Positions 1 through 7,353 of a stretch of 12,533 nt of DNA are shown piece after piece. Below the pieces are notes generated by a model that saw only the letters and a program-made list of their open reading frames with translations, did not search any database and was not told where the DNA came from. The position numbers and the translations under genes are program-made. The stretch is taken from contig JAGAFH010000042.1 of the NCBI GenBank assembly GCA_017612755.1, positions 1 through 12,533 on the forward strand, in the 5' to 3' direction. The stretch's first letter is position 1, and each line of letters starts with the position of its first letter. This stretch comes from Clostridiales bacterium (GTDB lineage Bacteria > Bacillota > Clostridia > Saccharofermentanales > Saccharofermentanaceae).

Positions 1-3
1 CTC

Positions 4-1245
4 ATGGAAAAGAAGAGCAATTTTTTTAAGTTCATGCTCCTCTGGGCAGGAGAACTCATATCCTCCGTAGGCGGAGGATTAACTTCCTTCGGCCTGGGCC
101 TTTATATATTCCAGAAGACCGGAAGCGCTGCGGATATGGCTCTTCTCACCCTGCTGGGCTTCCTTCCCGGCCTTATCCTTAAAGTCCCTGCCGGAGTCCT
201 GGCAGACAGATATGACAGAAGGCTCCTGATGATGATAGGAGACGGTCTTTCGGGCCTGGGAGTACTCTTTATCCTTCTTTGCATGATAAGAGGCGATGCC
301 GCCCTCTGGCAGATATATCTGGGAACTACCGTAAGCTCTGTCTTCTCCGCCCTTCTTGAGCCGGCCTTCACGGCAACTATCTCAGATCTTCTCACAAAAG
401 AAGAATATTCAAAGGCCAACGGCCTCGTGTCCATGGCAGGAAGCGCCAGATATCTCTTCTCCCCCATCATCGCCGGATTTATCCTGGCAGTAAGCGACAT
501 AAGGCTTATCCTGATCATCGATATCTGCACCTTCTTCCTGACAGTGGCAGTTGCTGCCTTCGTAAGGGAAGGCATCGTCACCGTCCTTCCGGAGAAGAAG
601 GATCCTTTCCTTAAGAGCTTAAAGGAAGGCTGGATGGTAATAACAAGCAAAAAAGGACTTCTCCTTCTTATCGTCGTGACAACTCTCATCTGTCTTTTTA
701 TCGGGGTATTCCAGGTGCTGGCCGAACCCTTCATACTTTCTTTTTCGGACGCCAAGGCTCTCGGTATAGTAGAGACCGTTGCCGCTTCAGGAATGCTTGC
801 AACAAGCATCCTTCTTGGGATCATCGGGATAAAGAAGCACTTCGTCAGGGCCCTTTGGGTAGGGCTTGCCTTTTCGGGACTGGGAATGGCTTTGTTCGGA
901 GTGTGCCAAAACCTGATCATCATCTGTCTGACCGGATTTTTATTCTTCGCGGCTATCCCCTTTGCCAACAACAGCCTGGACTTTCTGGTCAGGGCCAGTA
1001 TCCCCAAAGAATATCACGGAAGGGCCTGGGGACTTCTGGGCACCATCTCCCAGTTGGGATATGTAGGGGCCTATGCCCTTTGCGGCGTGACTGCTGACAC
1101 CATCGGGGATCTGACCGGAAAAGGAGTGGGCACAGGTTCAGCTGTTACCATCATCTTCTCAGGAGCATTGATGGTAGTGGTGGCGCTCATCCTTTCAAGG
1201 ATAAAGAGGATCAGGACATTGGAGTCGGAATGTCTTTCTAACTGA
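4..1245 (+). CDS. MFS transporter, MefA-like (MFS_3) efflux family
   Basis: This encodes a 413-residue polytopic membrane protein of the major facilitator superfamily. It has about twelve hydrophobic segments and the usual length for the family. The loop after the second helix carries the MFS motif A signature, seen as G-V-L-A-D-R-Y-D-R-R at residues 64-73. The opening (FFKFMLLWAGELISSVGGGL) resembles macrolide-efflux-type MFS_3 proteins. Such proteins normally export small molecules by proton antiport; the substrate cannot be read from the sequence. The ATG is three bases from the window edge, so its ribosome-binding site is not visible and a slightly earlier start cannot be excluded, although the N-terminus has a normal length. 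The gene ends inside the convergent phosphoesterase gene with an 8-base overlap, leaving no room for an intergenic terminator. Confidence 0.88.
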   Translation: MEKKSNFFKFMLLWAGELISSVGGGLTSFGLGLYIFQKTGSAADMALLTLLGFLPGLILKVPAGVLADRYDRRLLMMIGDGLSGLGVLFILLCMIRGDAALWQIYLGTTVSSVFSALLEPAFTATISDLLTKEEYSKANGLVSMAGSARYLFSPIIAGFILAVSDIRLILIIDICTFFLTVAVAAFVREGIVTVLPEKKDPFLKSLKEGWMVITSKKGLLLLIVVTTLICLFIGVFQVLAEPFILSFSDAKALGIVETVAASGMLATSILLGIIGIKKHFVRALWVGLAFSGLGMALFGVCQNLIIICLTGFLFFAAIPFANNSLDFLVRASIPKEYHGRAWGLLGTISQLGYVGAYALCGVTADTIGDLTGKGVGTGSAVTIIFSGALMVVVALILSRIKRIRTLESECLSN

Positions 1246-2269
1246 TATCGATGATACAGTATTCGGAGATGGCCGCGCTCTTAAAGGGGATGGCCCAGTT
1301 GGACATTCCCGATGTAACGATAAAGGTACTGTCTCCCCTCTGCTCTATTCCGTATGTGAGATCATTAATATAAAAGACTTCCGCGATCTGGGCGATGGGG
1401 AACATGTGGCCTCCGTGGGTATGGCCTGAGAGCACAAGATCACATCCGGCTTCTGTCTCGGCCGTAAAATCATTGGGCTGGTGGTCCAGGACGATGGAGA
1501 ACAGATCCGGATCCACATCTGTCATCAGATCTTCTATCTCTTCTCTTTCCATGCTGTAGTCATTTCTTCCCACGATGATATAGTTATCGCCTACAGGAAC
1601 CGCCTGATCTTCCAGGACAGTTATCCCGTTGGCCCGGAGCTCGTTTAAAAGATCCTCATAACTGAAGCCTCTAAAGGCACTGTAGTAACCTGCGTCATGG
1701 TTTCCGGGAACATAGAAGACTCCGTAGGTGGTCTTCACCTGTCCCAGATCATAGCAGCTCCGGATCATCTCTTTCTTTTCCGTCTCATCATCCACAAAGT
1801 CTCCTACGATCACCAGCATATCCGGATCCGTTTCTTCTATCTCCTGAAGCAGGGACTTCATGCCTTTCTCATCAAAGCAGCATCCCAGATGGGTATCAGC
1901 GATCAAAGCCACCCTTACCGGAGGTACGTCCTTATCTGTAGTGATCTTATAATCAGTCTCATAAACGTGATGGGCAAAGAAATAAGAAGATCCCAGATAT
2001 ATAAGAGTGATAAGAAGAGCGGCGGCTCCCGTGCCCCAGTAGAGATATTCCTTTTTCTTCTCCCTCAGGAAAAGCCAGATGATGGAATAGAGAATTGCCC
2101 AGATCAGGAACAGATGCATAAAGGGGATTATCAGGAACCGGGGAAAGATCACGCACAGTACCGCCGGTATCAAAACCAGCTTATTCTTCCCCGTATATCT
2201 GTAAAGGATAAGAAAGCCGCAGATCAGCTCCAGAAATATCCCTATGAACAAAAACGGAAGTAAAAACAA
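1238..2269 (-). CDS. Membrane-anchored metallophosphoesterase (YkuE/YaeI-like)
   Basis: This is a 343-residue calcineurin-like phosphoesterase. Residues 1-100 hold several hydrophobic helices, so the protein is membrane-anchored. The catalytic domain follows with all family metal-binding motifs in order: D125-x-H127, G-D157-x-x-D160, G-N190-H191-D192, H263 and G-H283-x-H285. Relatives such as YkuE/YaeI act on phosphoester bonds of lipids or envelope molecules; the substrate here is unknown. The start is a TTG, chosen because a GAGGGG sequence lies about 11 bases upstream and no in-frame ATG precedes the first helix. The gene follows the sugar permease operon on the same strand after 91 bases. 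It could be read through from that operon, because no convincing terminator or promoter is visible in the gap. Its 3' end overlaps the MFS gene tail to tail. Confidence 0.9.
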   Translation of the reverse strand: MFLLPFLFIGIFLELICGFLILYRYTGKNKLVLIPAVLCVIFPRFLIIPFMHLFLIWAILYSIIWLFLREKKKEYLYWGTGAAALLITLIYLGSSYFFAHHVYETDYKITTDKDVPPVRVALIADTHLGCCFDEKGMKSLLQEIEETDPDMLVIVGDFVDDETEKKEMIRSCYDLGQVKTTYGVFYVPGNHDAGYYSAFRGFSYEDLLNELRANGITVLEDQAVPVGDNYIIVGRNDYSMEREEIEDLMTDVDPDLFSIVLDHQPNDFTAETEAGCDLVLSGHTHGGHMFPIAQIAEVFYINDLTYGIEQRGDSTFIVTSGMSNWAIPFKSAAISEYCIIDIS

Positions 2270-2306
2270 CTGTACTTCGCCCCCTCAAAAACAATACCTC
2301 ATTAGA

Positions 2307-2350
2307 TGGTACGCCTTTTTCGGGAAAATGGTACCCCCTTTTTCGGGAAG
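2307..2350. repeat. Tandem direct repeat, two copies of about 22 bases
   Basis: Two adjacent near-identical units begin at 2307 and 2329. Each reads TGGTA, then a C-rich step, then TTTTTCGGGAA. They differ only in the C-rich step (CGCC versus CCCCC) and the last bases. The pair lies in the 91-base gap between the sugar permease stop and the phosphoesterase start. Short repeated units beginning with TG are known at the ends of IS21-family insertion sequences, so this could be a relic of a lost element. No transposase fragment is visible, and the origin is inference. It could also be a local duplication or a binding site. Confidence 0.6.
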
Positions 2351-2360
2351 GCTTATGATA

Positions 2361-3233
2361 TCAGTATTTAACAGAACCCAGCTGGACTCCCTCCACGATA
2401 TCTTTTGAAAGGAAAGCGAAGAGTATGATGGGCGGCATCACGGAGACAATTGTTATAGCCCCCAGTATCATTGCGCCAATTGCCGGATCTTCGAACATAT
2501 CTATTCCTATCTCGGCAAACATCATAGACATTATGGAAAGTGTCCTCTTCTCATCCTTCACCAATACGATGCCGGGAATGACATATTCAGTCCAGCTGTC
2601 CAGGAAGATGAAGATGGCCTGGGTGGCCAGAGCGGGCTTCATAAGAGGAAGGATTATCTTATTAAAGATACGGATCTCTCCTGCTCCGTCCATCCTGGCA
2701 GACTCCAGGATATCCCTGGAAAAAGTCGCCTCCAGATAAAGCTTCATGAAGTAGACAGCCAAGGGCGCAGTGATGGCCGGGAAGATGACCATGCAGAGCC
2801 TGTTGGCCAGATGAAATTTCCACACCAGCTGGTAGTAACCGATGATGGCTATATTGGAGGGGATCATCATGACGATGATTATGAACTTGTTAAATATCCT
2901 TCTAAACTTCCATTCATATGCCACCAGGGAATAAGCGGTGATAGCTGAAACATAGACGCAGAGGACTGTGCTCGTCACGGAAACAATAAGAGAATTCTTA
3001 AGTGCACCGGGGATCGGAGTATATTTGAGGAGCAGCCCGAAGGCTTCTTTTATGGACATGGAAGCACCTGAGAACTCTCCGCCTACGGCCGGGTCGATAA
3101 AATTTCCGGAGATATAGGTGACAAACGGGGCGATGACCAGAGCCGTTATACCGATAGAGACGATATACGTGACTATCTTAAGGGCCAGATCGGTCTTCTT
3201 GACAAAAGATCTGCTTAATCCGTTCTCACTCAT
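2361..3233 (-). CDS. Carbohydrate ABC transporter permease, MalG-type (CUT1)
   Basis: This is a 290-residue inner-membrane permease with about six helices, the normal length for MalG-type CUT1 subunits. The EAA loop, which docks the ATPase, is seen at residues 176-200 (L-E-S-A-R-M-D-G-A, then I-L-P-L-M-K-P). The C-terminus (V-E-G-V-Q-L-G-S-V-K) matches the usual end of the family. With the upstream MalF-type subunit it should form the transmembrane channel of a sugar or oligosaccharide importer. The ATG is preceded by AAAGGTGA and overlaps the stop of the upstream permease by four bases (ATGA), indicating translational coupling. No substrate-binding protein or ATPase gene lies in the window. 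CUT1 systems often use a shared MsmK-type ATPase encoded elsewhere, but the missing binding protein is less usual. The substrate cannot be predicted. Confidence 0.92.
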   Translation of the reverse strand: MSENGLSRSFVKKTDLALKIVTYIVSIGITALVIAPFVTYISGNFIDPAVGGEFSGASMSIKEAFGLLLKYTPIPGALKNSLIVSVTSTVLCVYVSAITAYSLVAYEWKFRRIFNKFIIIVMMIPSNIAIIGYYQLVWKFHLANRLCMVIFPAITAPLAVYFMKLYLEATFSRDILESARMDGAGEIRIFNKIILPLMKPALATQAIFIFLDSWTEYVIPGIVLVKDEKRTLSIMSMMFAEIGIDMFEDPAIGAMILGAITIVSVMPPIILFAFLSKDIVEGVQLGSVKY

Positions 3234-4249
3234 GATGCTTCACCTTTTGCTGCTCTTGCCCTTTCCCTTTTTTCTTTTCTTCTCATCTTGCGGAGCTGTT
3301 CCTCATCCTTATCCCTGAAGAATGCAAAATAGAATATGCCGGATATAATGGCGCAAAGGAAAAGAAGGACGATACATCCTACGGAAGCCCTGTCCAGGCA
3401 CATATTGCCCTGGATCTGGATATAGATGGACAAGGTAAGATTGGTCCTGTCGGAACTGTAACCGAATATGGACGGGATATCACTCATTCCGAGACAGTCG
3501 ACTACAGACAGGACAGTAATAAAGAGCATGACAGGTCTCATGCAGGGGACCGTAACATGAAAGAATGTCTGAAGCCTGTTGGCGCCGTCCATCTCCGCGG
3601 CCTCAAACACCTCCACGGGAACACTGGTGATGCCTACGACAGCGTATATAAAAGTGATGCCGAAGTGCATGAAGATGCTTATGATGATGATGAAGAAATC
3701 TATGGATGTAAGATATTCGAAGTCTTCAAAAGTAAATCCGAACCCGTCGATCATGGACGCCATATAGAGCTTAAAGGCAGCTGTTCCGAAGAACATGAGA
3801 AGAAAGCCGGTAAGAAGGCTGCCCATGGTGCTTCCGGCCAGGAGCTTAGGGATTACGAAGATGCTCTTTAAGATCTTTCTTCCCTTAAACTTCAGCCTTC
3901 TGTCAGTCATCATCACTGCCAGCCAGAAAGCCAGGATCCACTCGGGGATTATCTGCAGGATAGAAAACTTAAAGGTATTCTTAACGGCATCCCAGAAGGA
4001 TACGGCAGTAAACACCTCTTTGAAATTCTGATACCAGGGATAGCCTTCCTCAGATAAAAGCTTAGGCTGGGCATAACCTATATAGTGCCTTACATAACAG
4101 AAAGCGTAGTAAAGGGAATTTCCCATAGGTACAAAAGTGAAGATAAGATAGAGCACAGCAAAAGGCAGGGCGAAGATATATCCCCACTTGGAATAACGCC
4201 TGTTGATAGGTTTTGTCTTAACCTTTATCTGCGCTTCTTTATTTTCCAT
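3230..4249 (-). CDS. Sugar ABC transporter permease, MalF/UgpA-type (CUT1)
   Basis: This encodes a permease of 339 residues from the chosen start. The first helix begins near residue 22 after a basic N-terminus. The EAA loop is at residues 215-239 (F-E-A-A-E-M-D-G-A-N, then V-P-C-M-R-P). The last 25 residues form a highly charged Lys/Arg/Glu cytoplasmic tail, longer than usual. The reading frame is open back to a TTG at 4273, but the ATG at 4249 is preferred because AGAGGA sequences lie just upstream and the extra residues are only a basic run. With this start the gene overlaps the upstream acyltransferase by 11 bases and the downstream MalG-type permease by four, so the three genes are one tightly coupled operon. 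It partners the MalG-type subunit; no binding protein is seen nearby. Confidence 0.9.
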   Translation of the reverse strand: MENKEAQIKVKTKPINRRYSKWGYIFALPFAVLYLIFTFVPMGNSLYYAFCYVRHYIGYAQPKLLSEEGYPWYQNFKEVFTAVSFWDAVKNTFKFSILQIIPEWILAFWLAVMMTDRRLKFKGRKILKSIFVIPKLLAGSTMGSLLTGFLLMFFGTAAFKLYMASMIDGFGFTFEDFEYLTSIDFFIIIISIFMHFGITFIYAVVGITSVPVEVFEAAEMDGANRLQTFFHVTVPCMRPVMLFITVLSVVDCLGMSDIPSIFGYSSDRTNLTLSIYIQIQGNMCLDRASVGCIVLLFLCAIISGIFYFAFFRDKDEEQLRKMRRKEKRERARAAKGEAS

Positions 4250-5609
4250 CTTCCTCTTTTTCCTCTTTTGCAACGCTGTGCTTTGTGGCGTGCTTTCCGT
4301 CCTTTTCGAGAAGTTCGGGCCTTGAATGATCCACCACTTTTTTCACTTTATTTCCGGAAAGAAGATACTGCACATTATCAGTGATCTTCTGTTCTGCCAT
4401 GCCAAGTAATACTGAGAGCAATACTACGGAAACGGCATATATGAGCAGGTTGTTCTTAACGTCTCCCACACAGACCACCATATCGGGAACTTCTATGAAG
4501 CGGCAGAATGTAATGGCTGCCAGGTTCATAAGGTAGGTGTGGAGAGCGTATTTTCCGAAGAACCTTGTTACCGGGTTCTCGGCATGGTATTTCATCATGA
4601 AGATCAGTACCGTAGGCGCGAATATAAAGAGCACCGGGATCTGGAGGAAATAAGTGATGATCTTATCCCCGATGGCAGGACCGTTGCCTTCCCATTCCGA
4701 CCAGTATCCGAAAAATCCCTGACCGAAGGAGGAAATGCCGTCCAGCACCAAAGTGATGATAAGAAGCTTGCCGAACCTGCCGGCAAAATCCTTCTTAAAG
4801 AAAGCTCTTATCTTCTCCTCGTAGGTGGCAAACATAAGTCCCGCCAGGAATGCCGGAGCCGTATTGACCCACCATTCTCCGCTGAACCAGAAGACGTTCT
4901 CTCCCTGCCACCACTTCATCCAGTTCATCCAGTACTGATCGCTCATCCACCAGTTCTCCGGGCCGTACCACCAGGCGTAATGACCTTCCACGCAGAAGAT
5001 CATGCCTATAAGGATAATGAAAGCCCCGATCACGCAGAAGCTGACCTTGCGGTTCTTTATATGCTTAAAGCAGAGATAGAAAACGATATAGAGAAGAGTC
5101 AGGACTATAGGGAACCAGGCATAGCTGTTCATCATGGTAAGTCCCAGAAGGTTGGTGACCCATTGGGCCGGCTCCAGGGGGATCTTCATCAGGAAGATCA
5201 GAAGGCCGTAGATAAGGACATTGATATAAAAGGGAACGATTATGGCTTTTACTACCCTTTTCTTCATAAAGCCCTTAAGATAATCCTTCTTTGTATCAAG
5301 GCTCTTTATAAGTCCGTAGCCTGAGCAGAAAAAGAATATGGCAACAAAGTAGACGCCTGCATTGACAAAGACAGACAGGACTCCCTCCTCCTGGAAGAAA
5401 GGCTCCTGGGAGATGTGATGGAAAAGGATGCCGAAAGCTGCAAATCCCCTGAGGGACTTCATGGCTTCAAGGGATGTGTTGTCCTCGTTGAACTCGCCTT
5501 TTCTGCCCAGCTTATTACTGGCACCCCAGATGATCAGGGCAAAGAATATGGAAAGGACGATGGCGTCCAGTACACTTAAACCTGTCATCCCGGCGATAAA
5601 ACCTGCCAT
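4239..5609 (-). CDS. Acyltransferase-3 family membrane protein with Trp-rich loop
   Basis: This is a 456-residue integral membrane acyltransferase of the PF01757 type, a family that moves acyl (often acetyl) groups across the membrane onto glycans or other extracellular acceptors. The family R-X10-H motif is present (R54 and H65, within R-G-F-A-A-F-G-I-L-F-H-H). It is followed by F-F-F-C-S-G-Y-G-L near 92-100 and K-G-F-M-K-K-R before P126-F. Residues 210-249 form an extraordinarily Trp-rich stretch ending in W-F-S-G-E-W-W-V-N. The C-terminal tail is hydrophilic and rich in Lys and Glu. The frame is open to a GTG at 5633, but the ATG at 5609 has AGGAGG upstream (only 3 bases spacing), whereas the GTG has none. 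It is first in an operon with two CUT1 permeases. The acceptor is unknown. Confidence 0.88.
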   Translation of the reverse strand: MAGFIAGMTGLSVLDAIVLSIFFALIIWGASNKLGRKGEFNEDNTSLEAMKSLRGFAAFGILFHHISQEPFFQEEGVLSVFVNAGVYFVAIFFFCSGYGLIKSLDTKKDYLKGFMKKRVVKAIIVPFYINVLIYGLLIFLMKIPLEPAQWVTNLLGLTMMNSYAWFPIVLTLLYIVFYLCFKHIKNRKVSFCVIGAFIILIGMIFCVEGHYAWWYGPENWWMSDQYWMNWMKWWQGENVFWFSGEWWVNTAPAFLAGLMFATYEEKIRAFFKKDFAGRFGKLLIITLVLDGISSFGQGFFGYWSEWEGNGPAIGDKIITYFLQIPVLFIFAPTVLIFMMKYHAENPVTRFFGKYALHTYLMNLAAITFCRFIEVPDMVVCVGDVKNNLLIYAVSVVLLSVLLGMAEQKITDNVQYLLSGNKVKKVVDHSRPELLEKDGKHATKHSVAKEEKEEDGK

Positions 5610-5612
5610 AAG

Positions 5613-5618
5613 CCTCCT
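5613..5618 (-). promoter_or_regulatory. Ribosome-binding site deciding the acyltransferase start
   Basis: A perfect AGGAGG on the minus strand sits three bases before the ATG at 5609. The spacing is shorter than usual, but no better-placed start codon exists, and the GTG farther upstream at 5633 has no Shine-Dalgarno sequence. Confidence 0.6.
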
Positions 5619-5679
5619 ACTGATCCTGGTCACAACAGTACATTCTGATTCACGCTATCACCTTACCAAAAAAGACCCC

Positions 5680-5708
5680 TTTATACAATCGACCGTTAGT
5701 AGAGTCCA
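5680..5708 (-). promoter_or_regulatory. Candidate promoter of the acyltransferase-permease operon
   Basis: On the minus strand TGGACT (4 of 6 matches to the -35 consensus, 5703-5708) is separated by 17 bases from TATAAA (5 of 6 matches to the -10 consensus, 5680-5685). The 17-base spacer is almost exactly the element that recurs upstream of the acyltransferase at 9586. Transcription would start near 5673, giving a leader of about 64 bases. This is a pattern match only. Confidence 0.5.
5686..5703. promoter_or_regulatory. Shared 18-base element, copy 1
   Basis: The plus strand reads CAATCGACCGTTAGTAGA. It matches 16 of 18 positions with 9646-9663, which lies upstream of another acyltransferase operon. 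Here it fills the spacer between the candidate -35 and -10 boxes of the minus-strand operon, where a bound repressor would block transcription. It also lies 77 bases upstream of the divergent XRE regulator gene, which is a candidate binding protein. Function is inferred from conservation and position. Confidence 0.5.
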
Positions 5709-5729
5709 GTAAAATCAAGGCTTTCCGCC

Positions 5730-5769
5730 TTTTCGAAAATTTCCGTTACTCCCTCCCTGATGGTATAAT
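5730..5769 (+). promoter_or_regulatory. Extended -10 promoter and palindrome before the XRE gene
   Basis: TGGTATAAT at 5761-5769 is a perfect extended -10 element whose expected start point (about 5776) is only around five bases before the ATG at 5781. No good -35 is present, as is common with extended -10 promoters. A perfect 10-base palindrome, TTTTCGAAAA (5730-5739), flanked by TTTCCG at 5722 and 5740, is centred near -41 relative to that start and could be an operator. Confidence 0.55.
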
Positions 5770-5780
5770 CCTTATAGATT

Positions 5781-6173
5781 ATGGACAAGGAAAAGACAGG
5801 ACATCTGATCACGGAGCTCCGCAAGGAAAAGGGCATGACCCAGAAGCAGCTTGCGGATGCTTTAAACGTCACGGACAAAGCCGTATCAAAATGGGAACGC
5901 GGATTGAGCTTTCCTGATGTGTCCATGCTGGAACCGATCTCGGAGATCTTAGACGTTTCGATCCTTGAGATCTTGGAGGGCAGCAGGGCCGGCAAGGACG
6001 GGACCATGAGCCGCGAGGAGGTACAGAACCTCATAAGCGAATCTGTTGAGATGAGCGAAGAAGAGATGCGGCACAAAAGAGAGATGAGCAGGTTCATCAT
6101 CATATTCCTTGTGGTGCTGTTCCTTTTACTTATATCGATAACGCTGAACATCATCAGCTTTCTTGTAGCATAA
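5781..6173 (+). CDS. XRE-family HTH regulator with C-terminal membrane helix
   Basis: This is a 130-residue protein. Residues 7-66 form a Cro/C1-type helix-turn-helix DNA-binding domain, with the typical core M-T-Q-K-Q-L-A-D-A-L-N-V-T-D-K-A-V-S-K-W-E-R-G followed by F-P-D-V-S-M-L. A charged Glu/Met/Arg linker (about 75-104) leads to one hydrophobic helix at 105-127, so the protein is probably tethered to the membrane with the DNA-binding domain in the cytoplasm. The ATG is the canonical start for the family, yet it has no Shine-Dalgarno sequence and lies 11 bases after a perfect -10 box, so the mRNA looks almost leaderless. The stop codon TAA overlaps the ribosome-binding site of the acyltransferase that follows 16 bases later, so the two are co-transcribed. 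It may control that gene and the divergent operon; targets are inferred from position. Confidence 0.88.
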   Translation: MDKEKTGHLITELRKEKGMTQKQLADALNVTDKAVSKWERGLSFPDVSMLEPISEILDVSILEILEGSRAGKDGTMSREEVQNLISESVEMSEEEMRHKREMSRFIIIFLVVLFLLLISITLNIISFLVA

Positions 6174-6189
6174 GGAGGAAGAAAAGAAG

Positions 6190-7353
6190 TTGGAAATGAC
6201 CATCGCCTTTGTAATCAGCATAGTATTTCTGGCAGCTTTGCTCCTGCCCGGTGTCAAAGTGCGCCCGAAGGGCGATACGGCCTTCTTTGACAGGATCGCC
6301 ACCAAGGAGATCCAGGGCTTCCTGGCCGTCTTTATCATCTTTCACCAGACCATAGTCATACTGGAGGGCCTCGCTGCCGAGACCGGCCTGATGCAGAACT
6401 TCTATTACTACGGCATCCTGGCAGTAGCGTTCTTCTTCTTCTGTTCCGGATTCGGCCTCATAAAGAGACAGATGACTGATAAGGACTACATCAAGGGCTT
6501 TATGAAAAGAAGGATATTTACTGTCCTTGTCCCCTTCTTCATCTGTAACTATATCTATCTCACCGTTGCCATCTTAGAGAACATCAGATATGGAGAGCAC
6601 TTCGGATTTGTTGAACTGATCCTGGCCTTCTTCGGACTGTTCCTGGTTAATAACCAGATGTGGTTCGCAGTTGAGATCATGCTCCTTTACGTGATCTTCA
6701 GGATCGTATTTAAGAGAGTTAAGAACATCAGAAACGGCATACTCATCATGACCGCAGCTGCAGTGCTGATGATAATCACAGGACTTCTGGCAGGCCACTC
6801 GGAATCAGCTGTCATGACCTACTGGTTCCAGGGCGAATGGTGGTATAACACCGTCCTGATGTTCCCCTTAGGCATGTTCTACGCATATAAGGAAGAGAAG
6901 ATCAACAATGTGATCAGCAAAGCCTTTGCATCTGTCCTTGTGGCATCTTCCGTACTGTTCCTTCTCATGGACTATGTACACAGGATCCTCATCAAATACA
7001 ACATCTACTGGAGAGAGTATTCAAATGATGATCTTCACATGTTTGAGAAGCTTCTGGGACTTTCCCAGGAAACAATTTTTGAGATCGTATTCCTGGTACT
7101 TGTTATCACTATTATGTCCAGACTGAATTTCGGAAATCCCGTTCTGAAGTTTCTGGGAAAGATCTCCCTTGAAGTCATCATGCTGAACCTTCTCATGATA
7201 GGAGAATTCATGTTCCTTTACGTTAAATACGGCATATGGGCATACCTTCCGGCAGTAATAGTAAGCACCATAGTCTGCGCATCTGTCGTATACCTGATAA
7301 AGAATATCGTACTGGAGAGAAGATCCGGCCTCTTCGATGGCAAGATCAGATAA
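6190..7353 (+). CDS. Acyltransferase-3-like membrane protein lacking the Arg/His pair
   Basis: This encodes a 387-residue polytopic membrane protein clearly paralogous to the acyltransferases ending at 4239 and 8414. Shared blocks are F-F-F-F-C-S-G-F-G-L (81-90), Y-I-K-G-F-M-K-R-R (100-108) before P115-F and Y-W-F-Q-G-E-W-W-Y-N (211-220). The R-X10-H motif of the family is replaced: Q42 stands where Arg is expected and Q53 where His is expected (Q-G-F-L-A-V-F-I-I-F-H-Q). A neighbouring His52 remains. It may therefore be inactive, use another residue, or have a different role. The TTG start lies 11 bases after AGGAGG (6173-6178); an ATG two codons on (6196) is the alternative. It forms an operon with the XRE regulator. 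Confidence 0.85.
   Translation: MEMTIAFVISIVFLAALLLPGVKVRPKGDTAFFDRIATKEIQGFLAVFIIFHQTIVILEGLAAETGLMQNFYYYGILAVAFFFFCSGFGLIKRQMTDKDYIKGFMKRRIFTVLVPFFICNYIYLTVAILENIRYGEHFGFVELILAFFGLFLVNNQMWFAVEIMLLYVIFRIVFKRVKNIRNGILIMTAAAVLMIITGLLAGHSESAVMTYWFQGEWWYNTVLMFPLGMFYAYKEEKINNVISKAFASVLVASSVLFLLMDYVHRILIKYNIYWREYSNDDLHMFEKLLGLSQETIFEIVFLVLVITIMSRLNFGNPVLKFLGKISLEVIMLNLLMIGEFMFLYVKYGIWAYLPAVIVSTIVCASVVYLIKNIVLERRSGLFDGKIR

Noticed and set aside
102..1007. Long minus-strand open frame of 301 codons inside the MFS gene
   Set aside because: It is antisense to a complete, motif-bearing transporter. Its translation is rich in Arg, Ser and Pro with no recognisable domain, as expected from the shadow of a membrane protein gene.
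1697..2263. Plus-strand open frame of 188 codons opposite the phosphoesterase
   Set aside because: The minus-strand protein carries all metallophosphoesterase motifs. The antisense frame has no family features and no ribosome-binding site of note.
2270..2360. Possible terminator or promoter between the sugar permease and phosphoesterase genes
   Set aside because: Only short, imperfect stems (such as GGTAC/GTACC around 17 bases) without a T-run are present, and no convincing -35/-10 pair on the minus strand.
4539..5324. Plus-strand open frame of 261 codons opposite the acyltransferase
   Set aside because: It is antisense to the conserved acyltransferase paralogue. The composition is that of an antisense shadow (many His, Glu, Asp, Lys) without any known motif.
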